From JANXUC01 sp964619065 (lineage in GTDB: Bacteria > Acidobacteriota > Terriglobia > Terriglobales > Acidobacteriaceae), in NCBI GenBank assembly GCA_964619065.1, contig CAZUCC010000008.1, positions 33,639 through 97,638 on the forward strand: a stretch of DNA of 64,000 nucleotides, written 5' to 3'. Each line of letters begins with the position of its first letter. The first letter of the stretch is position 1. The notes beneath the pieces are model-generated. The model made no database searches. It was not told the origin of the DNA and saw only the letters and a program-made list of their open reading frames with translations. The position numbers were made by a program, and so were the translations under genes. This document shows, in pieces, positions 26,994-41,100 of the stretch.

Positions 26994-28739
26994 TTATCCT
27001 TGTTTCTCGTCGTTCACGCCGATGTAGCCTTCGCGTTCCAGGTGAAGAACGATTTCCTGGGCCGCTTCTTCCGCGCTTAGAGCTCCGGTGTCGATGGTCA
27101 TGTCGGCTTTCTCCGGGACTTCGTAAGGATCCGAAATTCCGGTGAACTCCTTCAGGATGCCGGCGCGGGCCTTGGCGTACAGGCCTTTACGGTCACGCTG
27201 TTCGCAGACTTCAACCGAAGTGGCAACGTGAATCAGAATAAAGCCGCCGCCCGGTTCAATCATCTCGCGAACCGCTTTACGAGTCGCTTCGTAAGGCGCG
27301 ATCGGAGCGCACACGGCAATACCGCCGTTCTTGGTGATTTCCGACGCCACGTAGCCGATGCGCCGGATGTTGATATCGCGGTGCTCCTTGGAGAACCCGA
27401 GTTCCGAAGAGAGATTCTTGCGGACCAGGTCTCCATCGAGAATGGTGACCGGACGGCCGCCCATCTCCAGGAACTTCACCATCAAGGCATTCGCAATGGT
27501 CGATTTGCCCGAACCAGAAAGCCCGGTGAAGAACACCGTGAAGCCCTGCTTGGCGCGAGGCGGATAGCTGCGGCGCAGTTCGCGCGCAACTTCCGGATAC
27601 GTAAACCATTCCGGAAGGTCGCGGCCCTGATTCAAGCGGTCGCGCAATTCCGTGCCGGAGATGTTGAGCGTCGGTGTGCCCTTCGCGACTTCATTATCGG
27701 GAGCGTAGACACCTTCCTTCTCCAGGTACACCATCATGTTGAAAGGCACCATGGTGATACCCATTTCCTTCTCATGCTTGGCGAAGAGCTCTTGCGCTTC
27801 GTAGGGTCCGTAGAACGGTTTGCCTGTGGAATCGTTGCCCGGACCTGCATGATCACGACCCACGATGAAGTGTGTGCAGCCGTAATTCTTGCGGATCAGG
27901 CCGTGCCACATCGCTTCGCGCGGTCCGCCCATACGCATTGCCAGCGGCAGCAACGACAGCTTCGCGGTTCCGTGCGGATACTTCGGAAGCAGCAACTGGT
28001 AGCAGCGCACGCGAGTGTAGTAGTCCACATCGCCGGGCTTCGTCATTCCCACCACGGGATGCAGCAAGAGGCTGGCTTCTACGTTCTTCGCGGCACGCAT
28101 ACTGAGCTCCACGTGAGCGCGGTGCATAGGGTTGCGCGTCTGGAACGCAACCACCTTCCGCCAGCCGAGACGGGCAAATTCCTCACGCAACTCTTTCGGC
28201 GTCAGGCGAATTCCGCGGAAATCGTAGTGAACCGGCGATTGCATTCCCTCGATTTTTCCGCCCACGTAAACCGGATTGGTGCGGTTGATGACAGAATCCG
28301 CGCCAGGATGCTTCTTGTCTACCGTGCCGAATACGTCTTGCGCTTCGGCGGTGCGGTCCGGCTTGTAAATATCTTCGATGTTGAGCACCGCGAGCATGAC
28401 GCCCTCGGCATCGCGAAGTGCGAGCTTTCCGCCGACGCTGAGCTTGCCAGCAAATTCTTCCGGCAGATCGAGCGTGATCGGCATGGGCCACAGGGTTCCA
28501 TCCGCCAGCCGCATTTTTTTACACACCGACTCGTAGTCGGTCTTCTTCATAAAGCCACGCAGAGGCGAAAAGCCTCCATTGAGCAGAAGCTCCAGGTCAC
28601 AGAGCTGGCGCGGGGTGAGGTCCCAAGAGGGAAAATCTTTGGAGGCGGCTTGTAATTCTTTCTTGCGATCTGCGGTGGAAATGAGATCCACCAATTCGCC
28701 GCCATGAGGGCTGGTCAGATGACTTGTCGACGCTGTCAA
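26994..28739 (-). CDS. sat/cysC: Bifunctional ATP sulfurylase / APS kinase
   Basis: About 581 residues. The N-terminal two thirds is ATP sulfurylase: F-Q-T-R-N-P-M-H-R-A-H (starting near residue 200) is the active-site motif, and G-R-D-H-A-G-P-G follows. The C-terminal third is APS kinase with the P-loop G-L-S-G-S-G-K-S-T (Lys near 412), D-G-D, and D-P-Y-E-V-P. Together they turn sulfate and two ATP into PAPS. The two sulfotransferases in the window would use it. I chose the TTG at 28739 because AAGGAG lies six bases upstream; a GTG at 28778 is the longer alternative but lacks a ribosome site. Confidence 0.92.
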   Translation of the reverse strand: MTASTSHLTSPHGGELVDLISTADRKKELQAASKDFPSWDLTPRQLCDLELLLNGGFSPLRGFMKKTDYESVCKKMRLADGTLWPMPITLDLPEEFAGKLSVGGKLALRDAEGVMLAVLNIEDIYKPDRTAEAQDVFGTVDKKHPGADSVINRTNPVYVGGKIEGMQSPVHYDFRGIRLTPKELREEFARLGWRKVVAFQTRNPMHRAHVELSMRAAKNVEASLLLHPVVGMTKPGDVDYYTRVRCYQLLLPKYPHGTAKLSLLPLAMRMGGPREAMWHGLIRKNYGCTHFIVGRDHAGPGNDSTGKPFYGPYEAQELFAKHEKEMGITMVPFNMMVYLEKEGVYAPDNEVAKGTPTLNISGTELRDRLNQGRDLPEWFTYPEVARELRRSYPPRAKQGFTVFFTGLSGSGKSTIANALMVKFLEMGGRPVTILDGDLVRKNLSSELGFSKEHRDINIRRIGYVASEITKNGGIAVCAPIAPYEATRKAVREMIEPGGGFILIHVATSVEVCEQRDRKGLYAKARAGILKEFTGISDPYEVPEKADMTIDTGALSAEEAAQEIVLHLEREGYIGVNDEKQG

Positions 28740-29126
28740 ACTTATCTCCTTAGAATGAACGAATGTATTCCGTTTCACTGCTTCTTTAGAAGAATGAGGG
28801 AAACGGTAGACCGTATTTCTAAAAGGCCCGCGCTATTCGGGGGCAGGGTATTCTTGATGGTGATAGAAGTTGCAACTTCTATACCGCTTAACGTGCAGTG
28901 CCCCCACATAACTTATTGAAATTAAAGGGTAAAATGTAAAATGATAACAAGTTTCTCCAGCACACGGACTCAACTGTGCAACCTCTTGCACCTCGTTTGG
29001 GCAATTTGGGTACTTATCTTAATGTCATTCGTCGTTGGACTTTCCAGACGAAAACACGGCCAGATGATTACCCACAGTGTAGAGGATCGGCAGCAGTTTT
29101 GCTAGAGGAGAACCACCCTGACAGCT
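28740..29126. other. Intergenic region between sulfate genes and the NRPS locus
   Basis: A 387-base stretch that contains the upstream region of the sulfurylase-kinase. It has a very AT-rich core at 28910-28950 and the palindrome at 28976-28991. It also receives the end of the phosphopantetheinyl transferase gene; no terminator hairpin is visible there. I see no gene. Confidence 0.55.
28976..28991. promoter_or_regulatory. Palindrome GTGCA-N6-TGCAC, copy 2
   Basis: Same arms and same 6-base centre length as the copy at 19565, again preceded by AACT. It is about 240 bases upstream of the ATP sulfurylase-APS kinase start and just upstream of an AT-rich stretch that may hold the promoter. Confidence 0.4.
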
Positions 29127-29984
29127 TTATCCCTTGTTCCCCAGCAGCGGCTCAGGCGGGGACGAGCGGCCTCGCTCCACTGCCACGGCGGCGGCATACT
29201 CCGGGCCTACGTCCACGCCGTGCAGAGCCCAACGGGAAGCCTCTTCAGCGTCCGGACGTGTGGCGAGTAACGCAGCGGGTTGGCCGGGAAGCAGAGAGAC
29301 ATCAAACTGGTCGAGAGGCAGAGTGAGACCCTTCCCCGTGGCTTTCACATAGGCCTCCTTCCGCGTCCAGCAACGAAAGAAGGCCGGAATGCGGTCGGGG
29401 CTTTTCAGGGAGCGCAGCGCGCCTTGTTCCGCGGGAGAGAAGAACCGTTCCGCAATCTGTTCCAGTTCTATGTCGGAGCGTACTTGCTCCACATCCGCGC
29501 CCACACGCCGCTCCCAGGCAAAAGCCAGTACAAGCTGGGTTCCGGAATGAGAGAGATTGAAATGGAGTTGACCTTTCGCAAGTTTTTCCACAAGGGCCGA
29601 CGTGAGCTCCGGTTTCCCCTGCGACGAGTATGCGAACTGAAGGCGGATAGGGTCCAGCTCCAGGTAAGAACCGAGCAGCCAGCGCAGCAGGCCTCGTCCA
29701 TATACAGAGCGCCGCCGGTCGGGCATGAAATGGAAACGCTGGGCTCGCTCTTGTTCCTCTGGAGCGAGGATCGCTTCCCATGCCCCCATTGGATCGGTGT
29801 CGGCGAATTTTCCCAACCACACATCCACTGCTGTACCAGGGAGGTGAATTGGAAGAAGTGGACCTGGATGGAGTGGCGCGATGTGTGTCCGTATGCTCAA
29901 GTCAGTTTGCGGAGCAGCAGTGAAGAGCGAACCAGAGCGGGCATGCGGCAGGAGCACTCGTTGAGTTTGCCCGCCACTATTCAT
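29127..29984 (-). CDS. 4'-Phosphopantetheinyl transferase (Sfp type)
   Basis: About 285 residues, the length of Sfp-type enzymes or slightly more. G-A-D-V-E-Q (Asp164 of the GxDxE magnesium site) and F-F-R-C-W-T-R-K-E-A-Y-V-K-A (Lys209-Glu210) are the family signature, and F-N-L-S-H-S-G precedes them. It transfers phosphopantetheine from CoA to the serine of carrier domains, turning the NRPS T domains into their active form. The ATG at 29984 is one base after the stop of the terminal NRPS gene (TAAGATG), so it is cotranscribed and dedicated to this locus. Confidence 0.9.
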   Translation of the reverse strand: MNSGGQTQRVLLPHARSGSLFTAAPQTDLSIRTHIAPLHPGPLLPIHLPGTAVDVWLGKFADTDPMGAWEAILAPEEQERAQRFHFMPDRRRSVYGRGLLRWLLGSYLELDPIRLQFAYSSQGKPELTSALVEKLAKGQLHFNLSHSGTQLVLAFAWERRVGADVEQVRSDIELEQIAERFFSPAEQGALRSLKSPDRIPAFFRCWTRKEAYVKATGKGLTLPLDQFDVSLLPGQPAALLATRPDAEEASRWALHGVDVGPEYAAAVAVERGRSSPPEPLLGNKG

Positions 29985-29985
29985 C

Positions 29986-34053
<4,068 letters not shown>

Positions 34054-34071
34054 GTTAAGAACGCGCCAATT

Positions 34072-35112
34072 TTATGCCGGCAGTTGATCTCCGTCCACTA
34101 GATCGCCTAACCCGACCAGGATCTTGCGCGGCCCCACGAACGGATCGCGAGCATGCGCGGTAATCATATTGTCGAGGGATACCATGTCGCCCTCCTGCCA
34201 TTGGAAGCGAATCGCGTTGCGTTCGTAAATCTCCCCGATATGATCCATCACGGAGTCTTCGATGGCAGAACCGTCGCCGTAATAGACGTGGCGGGGTAGT
34301 TCGTCATTCTTGAAAATCGATAGCAAAGACTGCCGGGTCGCATCGTCCAGGCAGTGCACGTGGTGGAGCTGCACTTGATTGAAGAAGCTTTTTTCCCCCG
34401 TTACGGGGTGGCTCAATACACCGCGCGCCCTTTGTCGAACACGCAAATTGTCCTTGCCATGCCAATCGATGAGGAAGCCAGCTTTGCGGCAAGCCTCTTC
34501 AACCACAGATCGATCGTCGGTGTGGAAGAAGCGCTGCCAACTGACGTCGAGACCGTCGGAAAAATTGCGCATGTACATGAGACCCAAATTCTCGAACTTT
34601 TCACGCACTGCCGGATCGACCTGTTGATACACCTTGCGGCAATCGACGATCGGGGAGCAACCGCCCTCCTTCGCCGCAACCAGGCAGAAGAACGTGATCT
34701 TAGCGGGCCAGCAGCTCATATGCGAACTCTCGTTATGGTAGAGAATCGCTTTATCTTCCGGGTAGGGCGTGGAAGTGTAGATCTTGCCTGCCACACCTTC
34801 ACGCGGCAGATCTCCATATTCCGTGAACAGTTCCCGGCAGACTCCGGCGACGGCTCCCTCAAAGTCCTGTGGACTCTTTAAGGCAAATCCACGAAATAGA
34901 ACCCCGCCATGCTGGTAAAGTTTCTGTTCGATGTAGTCGCGGTGTCCGCGTGTCCATTCCGCCAAATCCACCTGATCGGCCGCGGGCGAGATCATTAGCG
35001 GCAGGTTGCTGCCCTCGATCGGGAAACTTTCCTTCACCGGATTGAATTGGGATAGATCGACAGCTTTACGCCGGATCGCTCCTAGACTTTTCAGCTTTGT
35101 TGCTTCGCTCAT
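34072..35112 (-). CDS. TauD/SyrP-like Fe(II)/2-oxoglutarate dioxygenase, probable Asp beta-hydroxylase
   Basis: About 346 residues. H-N-E at His126/Glu128 (Y-H-N-E-S-S-H) and His320 (T-A-H-A-R) form the 2-His-1-carboxylate iron site, followed by G-P-R-K-I, where the Arg would bind 2-oxoglutarate. Because the carboxylate is kept, this should be a hydroxylase and not a SyrB2-type halogenase. TauD-like enzymes of this kind inside NRPS loci (SyrP and siderophore enzymes) hydroxylate T-domain-bound aspartate at the beta carbon. Three Asp-type modules with interface-like domains are present here. The ATG overlaps the stop of the A-T-TE gene (ATGA) and has GAGAGGA upstream. Which Asp residues it acts on is unknown. 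Confidence 0.83.
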   Translation of the reverse strand: MSEATKLKSLGAIRRKAVDLSQFNPVKESFPIEGSNLPLMISPAADQVDLAEWTRGHRDYIEQKLYQHGGVLFRGFALKSPQDFEGAVAGVCRELFTEYGDLPREGVAGKIYTSTPYPEDKAILYHNESSHMSCWPAKITFFCLVAAKEGGCSPIVDCRKVYQQVDPAVREKFENLGLMYMRNFSDGLDVSWQRFFHTDDRSVVEEACRKAGFLIDWHGKDNLRVRQRARGVLSHPVTGEKSFFNQVQLHHVHCLDDATRQSLLSIFKNDELPRHVYYGDGSAIEDSVMDHIGEIYERNAIRFQWQEGDMVSLDNMITAHARDPFVGPRKILVGLGDLVDGDQLPA

Positions 35113-37859
35113 TGTGTCCTCTCCGACGGTTCTTCCGTAGGCAAATAAAGCTTGAGTTTCTCCGCTAACTGCTGCACCAGCGGTGGGTCCATGATGTCGC
35201 GGCGCAACGTCTGATTCATGCCATTCGAGATTTCGTCGTTCTCGACGACGGACGCCAGATCCTTCCAACCCATGTTCGGGTCCGCATCGTACAACCCCTG
35301 TCCGCGAAACAAGACGATCTTTCCGGGATAAAACTGCGGCACGTAGGTTTTCTCAGCTTTCACTAAAGCCAGCGCTACGTATTCGGAACGCATGGCCTGC
35401 GGGACTTTCATTCCCAGACGCACAAAAGCCGCACACATCGCCCAGTACAAACCGGGACGATACTTGCGCTGAAGTTTGCGTCGAAACCGACGCAGGCGCC
35501 ATTGTAAGGCCTTCCAGGGCCGCCGGATATCATAGTTTGGATGCGCCCGCGAGACTGCCAGGGGTACGTCTGCGGCCATTTCTGGCGTTGTATCTGGCTC
35601 TGCCGCGGTCGTGGTCCCCGTCGGACTGTAAAAGCGGAGTTCCGCGCTGAACATCGCGACCAAAGTTGTGGATTCACCGCTTGCGCGTAACTGCTGTGCC
35701 ATCTCGAAAGCCACCAAGCCACCAAAGCAATAACCGCCAAGCCAATAGGGGCCATGTGGCTGCAGCCTGCGCATTTCGGCGATGTAATGAGCCGCCAACG
35801 CTGCGATCGTCCTGCGCTGGATGGGGCCGCCATCCATGCCTTCAGGCTCAAATGCATACAGCGGCTGCCGGAGTCCCAGAGCCTGCGCCAGAGGATGCAG
35901 GAAAAGCGTTCCTCCCAGCCCACCATGCACGCAGAAAAACGGCGAATTCGCGCCTTTCGGTTGAATCGGGATCAAGGATTCGTAACGCGGAGCGGCACTC
36001 GTATCATCGAGGTGCCTCGCAAGGCCTTCAATGGTCGGAGCTTGAAAGAGCAGCGCCAGCGGTAGATCGCGGCCAAACTCCCGGGAGATACGCATGAAGA
36101 GCCGCGCTGCCACGAGGGAGCGTCCGCCTAATTCGAAAAAGCTGGTCTGCACACCAATCGGCGCCATCTCCAGAACCTGTTCCCACACGGAGACGAGCTT
36201 GCGCTCGATGCTGGTTCGCGGTGCAACGTAGGCAGCCCCGGCGTCAAAGTCGGAGGGCTGAGGCGCGGGCAGCGCTTTGCGGTCCACCTTGCCGTTGGGA
36301 GTGAGAGGGAACGACGCCAGGAAGACAAAGGCCGAAGGCACCATGTAGTCCGGCAGAGCTTGTTGCAGCCGTTGGCGCAGATCGCGGCGCGAAGCGGCTG
36401 TGGCACCAATGGCAGCCACAATGTATGCGGCCAGAATCCTATCGCCGGAGCTATTCTCGCGCGCTACCACTACTGCTTGTTGCACGCTGGCGTCTTGTTC
36501 GAGAACCGACTCAATCTCCCCTAGCTCAATACGGAATCCATGAATTTTGACCTGGTGGTCCAGTCGCCCGAGGAACTCCACAACACCGTCGGCACGGGAG
36601 CGGCACAAGTCACCAGTCCTATACATGCGTGCTCCCACTCGATCCGCGAATGGGTCGGGCACAAACTTTTCCGCTGTCAGGTCGGCGCGCTCAAAGTATC
36701 CGCGAGCCAGGCCATCACCACCAATCCAAAGCTCCCCTTCCTGCCCGGGAAGCACGGGATGGTGTTGTTCATCGAGAATATAAAGCTGGGTGTTGTCGAT
36801 GGCTCGTCCGATCGGAATGGTACGGTCTTCGTCGCCTTGCACGCGATAGATCGTCGACCAGATCGTGGTTTCCGTCGGACCGTAGAGATTCCATACCGTT
36901 CCCGCGCGCGCCACGAGTTCGCGACCCAATTCCGGAGAAAGCGCTTCACCGCCGCACAAGACCCGCAGATCGCGGTCGCCGCGCCAGCCCGACTCGATCA
37001 ACAAACGCCAGGTTGCAGGCGTGGCCTGCATTAAAGTTGCGCCGCTCTGCTCCAGAAGATTGGTTAAGCGTCGTCCGTCTTGCGCAGTTGCGCGGCTTGC
37101 CACCACAAGGCGGGCCCCAGCGATCAGCGGGAGGTACATCTCCAAGCCGGCAATGTCAAAAGAAAGCGTCGTGACTGCAACCAGGACATCTTGCGGCTGA
37201 ATACCAGGTTCGCGCTGCATCGAATGCAGAAAGTTCACCACGCTGCGGTGTTCAAGTTGCACGCCCTTGGGCTTGCCAGTCGATCCTGAAGTGTAGATCA
37301 CATAGGCAAGATCGCTTGCCTCTACGTCGCTTCCTGGATTGCTTTCTTTCTGACTCGAAATCGAGCTCCATGTCGAATCCAGAACAATGGTCTTGGCGCT
37401 GGTCGGGGGCAACGACGGGAGCAAGGCTTCCTGCGTAATCAATACTTCAACGCGGGAATCCTCCAGGACATACCGTATGCGGTCTGCAGGGTAAGCTGGG
37501 TCAAGAGGTACATACGCTCCCCCCGCTTTCAATATGCCGAGAAGCGCAACTACCATTTCGAGCGACCGTTCCACACAAAGGCCGACTAAAACCTCCCGGT
37601 GCACACCGTGCGTATGCAGAAGATGGGCGAGTTGGTTCGAGCGGATGTCCAATTCGTGGTAGGTTAAGGACCGCTCCTCGAAGACGATCGCAATCTCGTC
37701 CGGTGAACGCCGGGCCTGAGCCTCAATAAGGCGATGAATACAAACCCACTGTGGGGCTTCCGCCAATTGTGAGCTCCCCGGTTTCACGCCTGCTCGGAAT
37801 TCACCCTCCATAGAGAACTCAGACCGGTATGGCACCAGAGTGGGGTGATCCTGAGTCAT
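35109..37859 (-). CDS. NRPS A(Gly)-T-TE without condensation domain; TE looks degenerate
   Basis: 916 residues. The A domain starts near residue 40 with no C domain before it; hand-read code D-I-L-Q-L-G-L-I-W-K (Asp235 first) predicts glycine, and its DNA is close to the A domain of the terminal module. The T domain motif is L-G-G-R-S-L-V (Ser581), with Arg in place of the usual His. The thioesterase has G-G-Y-C-F-G-G (Cys711), but the strand that should carry Asp reads V-A-M-F-S-A-E and no histidine is seen near the C-terminus (E-I-S-N-G-M-N-Q), so the triad seems incomplete. It has its own upstream spacer of about 270 bases. It may supply glycine in trans or be a relic of duplication. Confidence 0.88.
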   Translation of the reverse strand: MTQDHPTLVPYRSEFSMEGEFRAGVKPGSSQLAEAPQWVCIHRLIEAQARRSPDEIAIVFEERSLTYHELDIRSNQLAHLLHTHGVHREVLVGLCVERSLEMVVALLGILKAGGAYVPLDPAYPADRIRYVLEDSRVEVLITQEALLPSLPPTSAKTIVLDSTWSSISSQKESNPGSDVEASDLAYVIYTSGSTGKPKGVQLEHRSVVNFLHSMQREPGIQPQDVLVAVTTLSFDIAGLEMYLPLIAGARLVVASRATAQDGRRLTNLLEQSGATLMQATPATWRLLIESGWRGDRDLRVLCGGEALSPELGRELVARAGTVWNLYGPTETTIWSTIYRVQGDEDRTIPIGRAIDNTQLYILDEQHHPVLPGQEGELWIGGDGLARGYFERADLTAEKFVPDPFADRVGARMYRTGDLCRSRADGVVEFLGRLDHQVKIHGFRIELGEIESVLEQDASVQQAVVVARENSSGDRILAAYIVAAIGATAASRRDLRQRLQQALPDYMVPSAFVFLASFPLTPNGKVDRKALPAPQPSDFDAGAAYVAPRTSIERKLVSVWEQVLEMAPIGVQTSFFELGGRSLVAARLFMRISREFGRDLPLALLFQAPTIEGLARHLDDTSAAPRYESLIPIQPKGANSPFFCVHGGLGGTLFLHPLAQALGLRQPLYAFEPEGMDGGPIQRRTIAALAAHYIAEMRRLQPHGPYWLGGYCFGGLVAFEMAQQLRASGESTTLVAMFSAELRFYSPTGTTTAAEPDTTPEMAADVPLAVSRAHPNYDIRRPWKALQWRLRRFRRKLQRKYRPGLYWAMCAAFVRLGMKVPQAMRSEYVALALVKAEKTYVPQFYPGKIVLFRGQGLYDADPNMGWKDLASVVENDEISNGMNQTLRRDIMDPPLVQQLAEKLKLYLPTEEPSERTQ

Positions 37860-38128
37860 GGTTTTCCTACTGTCAACCTTGCACTTTGCCTACCACCACT
37901 CGCGCCGGATAGCCGGGGAGGGCGAACTCAAGTGAAGCTAAACTATTGTTTTATCTAGCTATTAGACGAAGTCGAGCGTCGTTCGAGAAGCTGCTTGGTA
38001 ACAAAGTGCAATAACTTACACATTTTCCCAAACGTTGCCACAAACGAGAAACTTCCTACCTTGGGGAGGGTTGTGGAGAATTATACCCTGAAGTGCCCTG
38101 TTCGCATCACATTTCTCCCCCTGGTTCT
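37860..38128. promoter_or_regulatory. Intergenic region upstream of the A-T-TE gene
   Basis: A 269-base gap inside the NRPS run, large for this otherwise tight locus, so a second promoter is likely here. On the minus strand a weak pair TCGACT-N16-TAAAAC can be seen, downstream of the palindrome at 38006-38021. The promoter call is tentative. Confidence 0.35.
38006..38021. promoter_or_regulatory. Palindrome GTGCA-N6-TACAC, copy 3 (one mismatch)
   Basis: Same layout as the palindromes at 19565 and 28976 with one changed base in the right arm. It sits about 150 bases upstream of the A-T-TE gene. Confidence 0.3.
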
Positions 38129-41100
38129 TCACCCTCGAGTAACCCGATAACCCTCTCTCGAAACCCGCGCGATCGTTGGTGTTTCGGCAGAAGTCGCAAC
38201 TGGAAAGTCGGCCAATGTGGCCGCAAGGCCAGCGATGGTAGGTGTCTCGAAGATCGACCGCAAAGCCATCTCAACATTCAGCCGCTCGCGGACCCTGGAG
38301 ACGACCTGGGTGGCGAGGAGGGAATGGCCGCCGAGGTCGAAGAAGTTGTCGTCGGCGGAGATAGAGGGTTTGCGGAGGACTTCCTGCCAGATCTGGGCGA
38401 GGGCGAGTTCGGTGGGGGTGGAGGGGGCGACAAAGGGCTTGGACAGGGCCAGGGATTCGGGGGCCGGCAGTTTCTGGCGGTCGATTTTGCCGTTGGGGGT
38501 GAGGGGGAGCTTGTCGAGCAGGACGAAAGCGGCGGGGATCATGTAGTCGGGGAGCAGAGTTTTGAGGTGAGCGCGCAGCGTGTCCGGAGAGAGTTGGGAG
38601 CCGGGCGTGGGGACGATGTAGGCGACGAGACGTTTTTCTCCGGGGGCACCGTTCTGTGAGTCGTTGTTCGGGGTGTCGTTTGGGGAGTCTTGGCGTACGA
38701 GCACGGCGGCCTGGCGGACGAGCGCGTGTTCGAGAAGAGCAGCCTCGACTTCGCCGAGCTCGATGCGGAAGCCGCGGACTTTGACCTGGTCGTCGGCGCG
38801 TCCGAGGAACTCGAGGAGGCCTTCGGGGAGCCAGCGGGCCAGATCGCCGGTGCGGTACATGCGGGCATCGGAGCCTGTGGATTCTTGTTCTGCAACAAAA
38901 GGATCGGGCAGGAAGCGTTCGGCGGTGCGTTCGGGCTGCTGCAGATAGCCACGGGCGACGCCGGCGCCGGCGAGGAACAGCTCTCCGGGGACACCGACGG
39001 GAACGGGTTCGAGGTCGGCATCGAGGACGTAGACGCGGGTGTTGGGCAGCGGGCGGCCGATGGGGATGGTAGCGGCGCGCGAGTGTTGCCAGTCATAGTC
39101 GCGGAGGGGCAGGGTCAGCGAGCCGATGGTGGTTTCGGTGGGCCCGTAGTGGTTGATGAGCTGGCAGGTGGGGTTGAGGGCAAGGATAGTTTCGACGAGG
39201 GGGCGGGTGAGCGATTCGCCGCCGGTGATGAGGAACTGGCGCGGCAGCACGTGCGCGGCCTGATCGGCGGAGAGCAGAGCTTGCAAGTGCGAGGGGACGA
39301 TCTTGAGAACATCGATGTGGTGCTGGGCGGAATACTGGGCGAAGCGGCGGGCATCGGTGGCGACGTCGTAGGGGAGGACATGCAAAGTGCCGCCGGAAGC
39401 CAGAGCGGGGAAGATGCAGGTGTTGCCAAGATCAGCGTTGAGAGCGGAGACGGTGGCGAAGCGCAGGCCGTCGGGAAAGCGGGCAAGTTGCAGCTTGTCA
39501 CACAGCGCGGCCGTGTAGTTGACGAGATTGCGATGCGAGATGGCGACGCCCTTGGGAACGCCGGTGGAGCCGGAAGTGAAGATGACGTAGGCAAGATGAT
39601 GGGGCTCGGTGTTGAGAGGCGGATTGGACGAGGGCTGACTGGCCCAGGAAGCGGCATCGCGATCCAAAGCGAGAACAGGTCCGGAGAAAGCGGGCAAGGC
39701 GCTGAGGAGCTTCTGTTCGGTGAGCAGGGCAGCGGCGCCGTCGAGCTGTTGGGCGAGGCGGGCCGGAGGATGATCGGATTGCAAAGGAACGTAAGCGCCC
39801 CCGGCCTTCAAGATGGCGAGCAAACCAACCATGAGGGAGACGGAGCGGTCGAGGCAGAGGCCGACGCGAGAGTCGGGGCCGACGCCAAGGGAACGCAGGT
39901 GATGCGCGAGCTGATTGGCGCGGGCGTTGCAGTCGGCGTAGGTGAGCGAGACGCCATCGCAGACGACGGCGAGGCGGTCGGGAGTACGGGCGGCTTGCTG
40001 CTCGAAGAGCTGATGAAAGCAGAGGGCGGGAATGGCGGTGGGTGCGGGGTTCCAGCCGGACAGCAACTGCTGGCGCTGCGCCACAGTTAACAGGGGCAAG
40101 CGGCGGACGGGCGTTGCGGGAGCGTCGAGGGCGGCGGCGAGGAGAACCTGAAAATGCTCGGCCCAGCGGGCGACATCTGTGGCGGCGAAGCGGCGGGCAT
40201 CGTACTGCAACTCGCAGCGCCAGGTTCCCGCGCTCTGCGAACCCGCCCGTTGCAGGCAGACCAGCTTGAGCGCGAACGGCTCCCACACCGCCCGCACCGA
40301 GTCCACGGTCCACGTCAGTCCCCCGCTCGCCACTCCCTCCGGTATCGTTACATGTTCGTAGGCGGCGCGATTGTTGTTGCCCTCGGTGGGCTTGAAGTAT
40401 TCCTGCCATTCCATCAGCTTCTGCACTGACTGGTGAGCGTGTTCGGTAATATCTTTAAAGGAGAAGTCTCCGTCGAAGCGGGTATCCACCGGAATGGTTT
40501 TGGCCAGAAGGCCGACGGCTTCACGCAATTCTTCGTACTCGCGTCCGTCATAGGCGACGGAGGTGGCAAACTTCGCCTGCCCGCTGAAGCGCCACAAGAG
40601 CACTTGCCAAGCGGCCAGCGCCAGATGGGAAGCAGAGTTGTTCCATTGGCTGGCGAAATTGTCGATTTTTTCTGCTGCGGCCCTGCTGATTTCCAGAGGT
40701 TGCACTCCGACGGAAAACTCCGTGTCACCAGTTTTGTTCTCCAGCGGGAGAATCGGCACGGGCTCAAGGAGTTCAGCCTGTTGTTTCCAAAATTCGCGGG
40801 CCTTGACGGAATTTTCCTCGTCCGATTCGATCAAGTCCTTTTGCCATTGAGCAAATTGCACATAGCGCAACGGTTCTTCCGGTAAGGACTGTTCTTTTCC
40901 GCCATACAGGGCTGCGAGCTCGGAAGCGAGAAGGCGCAAACTCTGCGTGTCCGCGCACGCTCCCGGTAACGTCAGCACAAGAAGGTGGGAGGTGTCCGCA
41001 AGCCTGGCCAGTACGGCATGCATGACCGGTCCCCGCTCCAGGTCCGCGGGCTTGGCCCACTCTGCGGCCAGGAGTTCCGAGACTTGAGGTTCCTGCATTT

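Noticed and set aside
27228..28655. Plus-strand open frame of about 475 codons
   Set aside because: Antisense to the ATP sulfurylase-APS kinase, whose motifs are all intact.
34072..35112. SyrB2-type halogenase
   Set aside because: The iron-binding Glu128 is present, whereas halogenases have Ala or Gly there.
38690..40090. Plus-strand open frame of about 466 codons
   Set aside because: Antisense to the A domain in the GC-rich cassette; the protein is a low-complexity Gly/Ala/Glu string.
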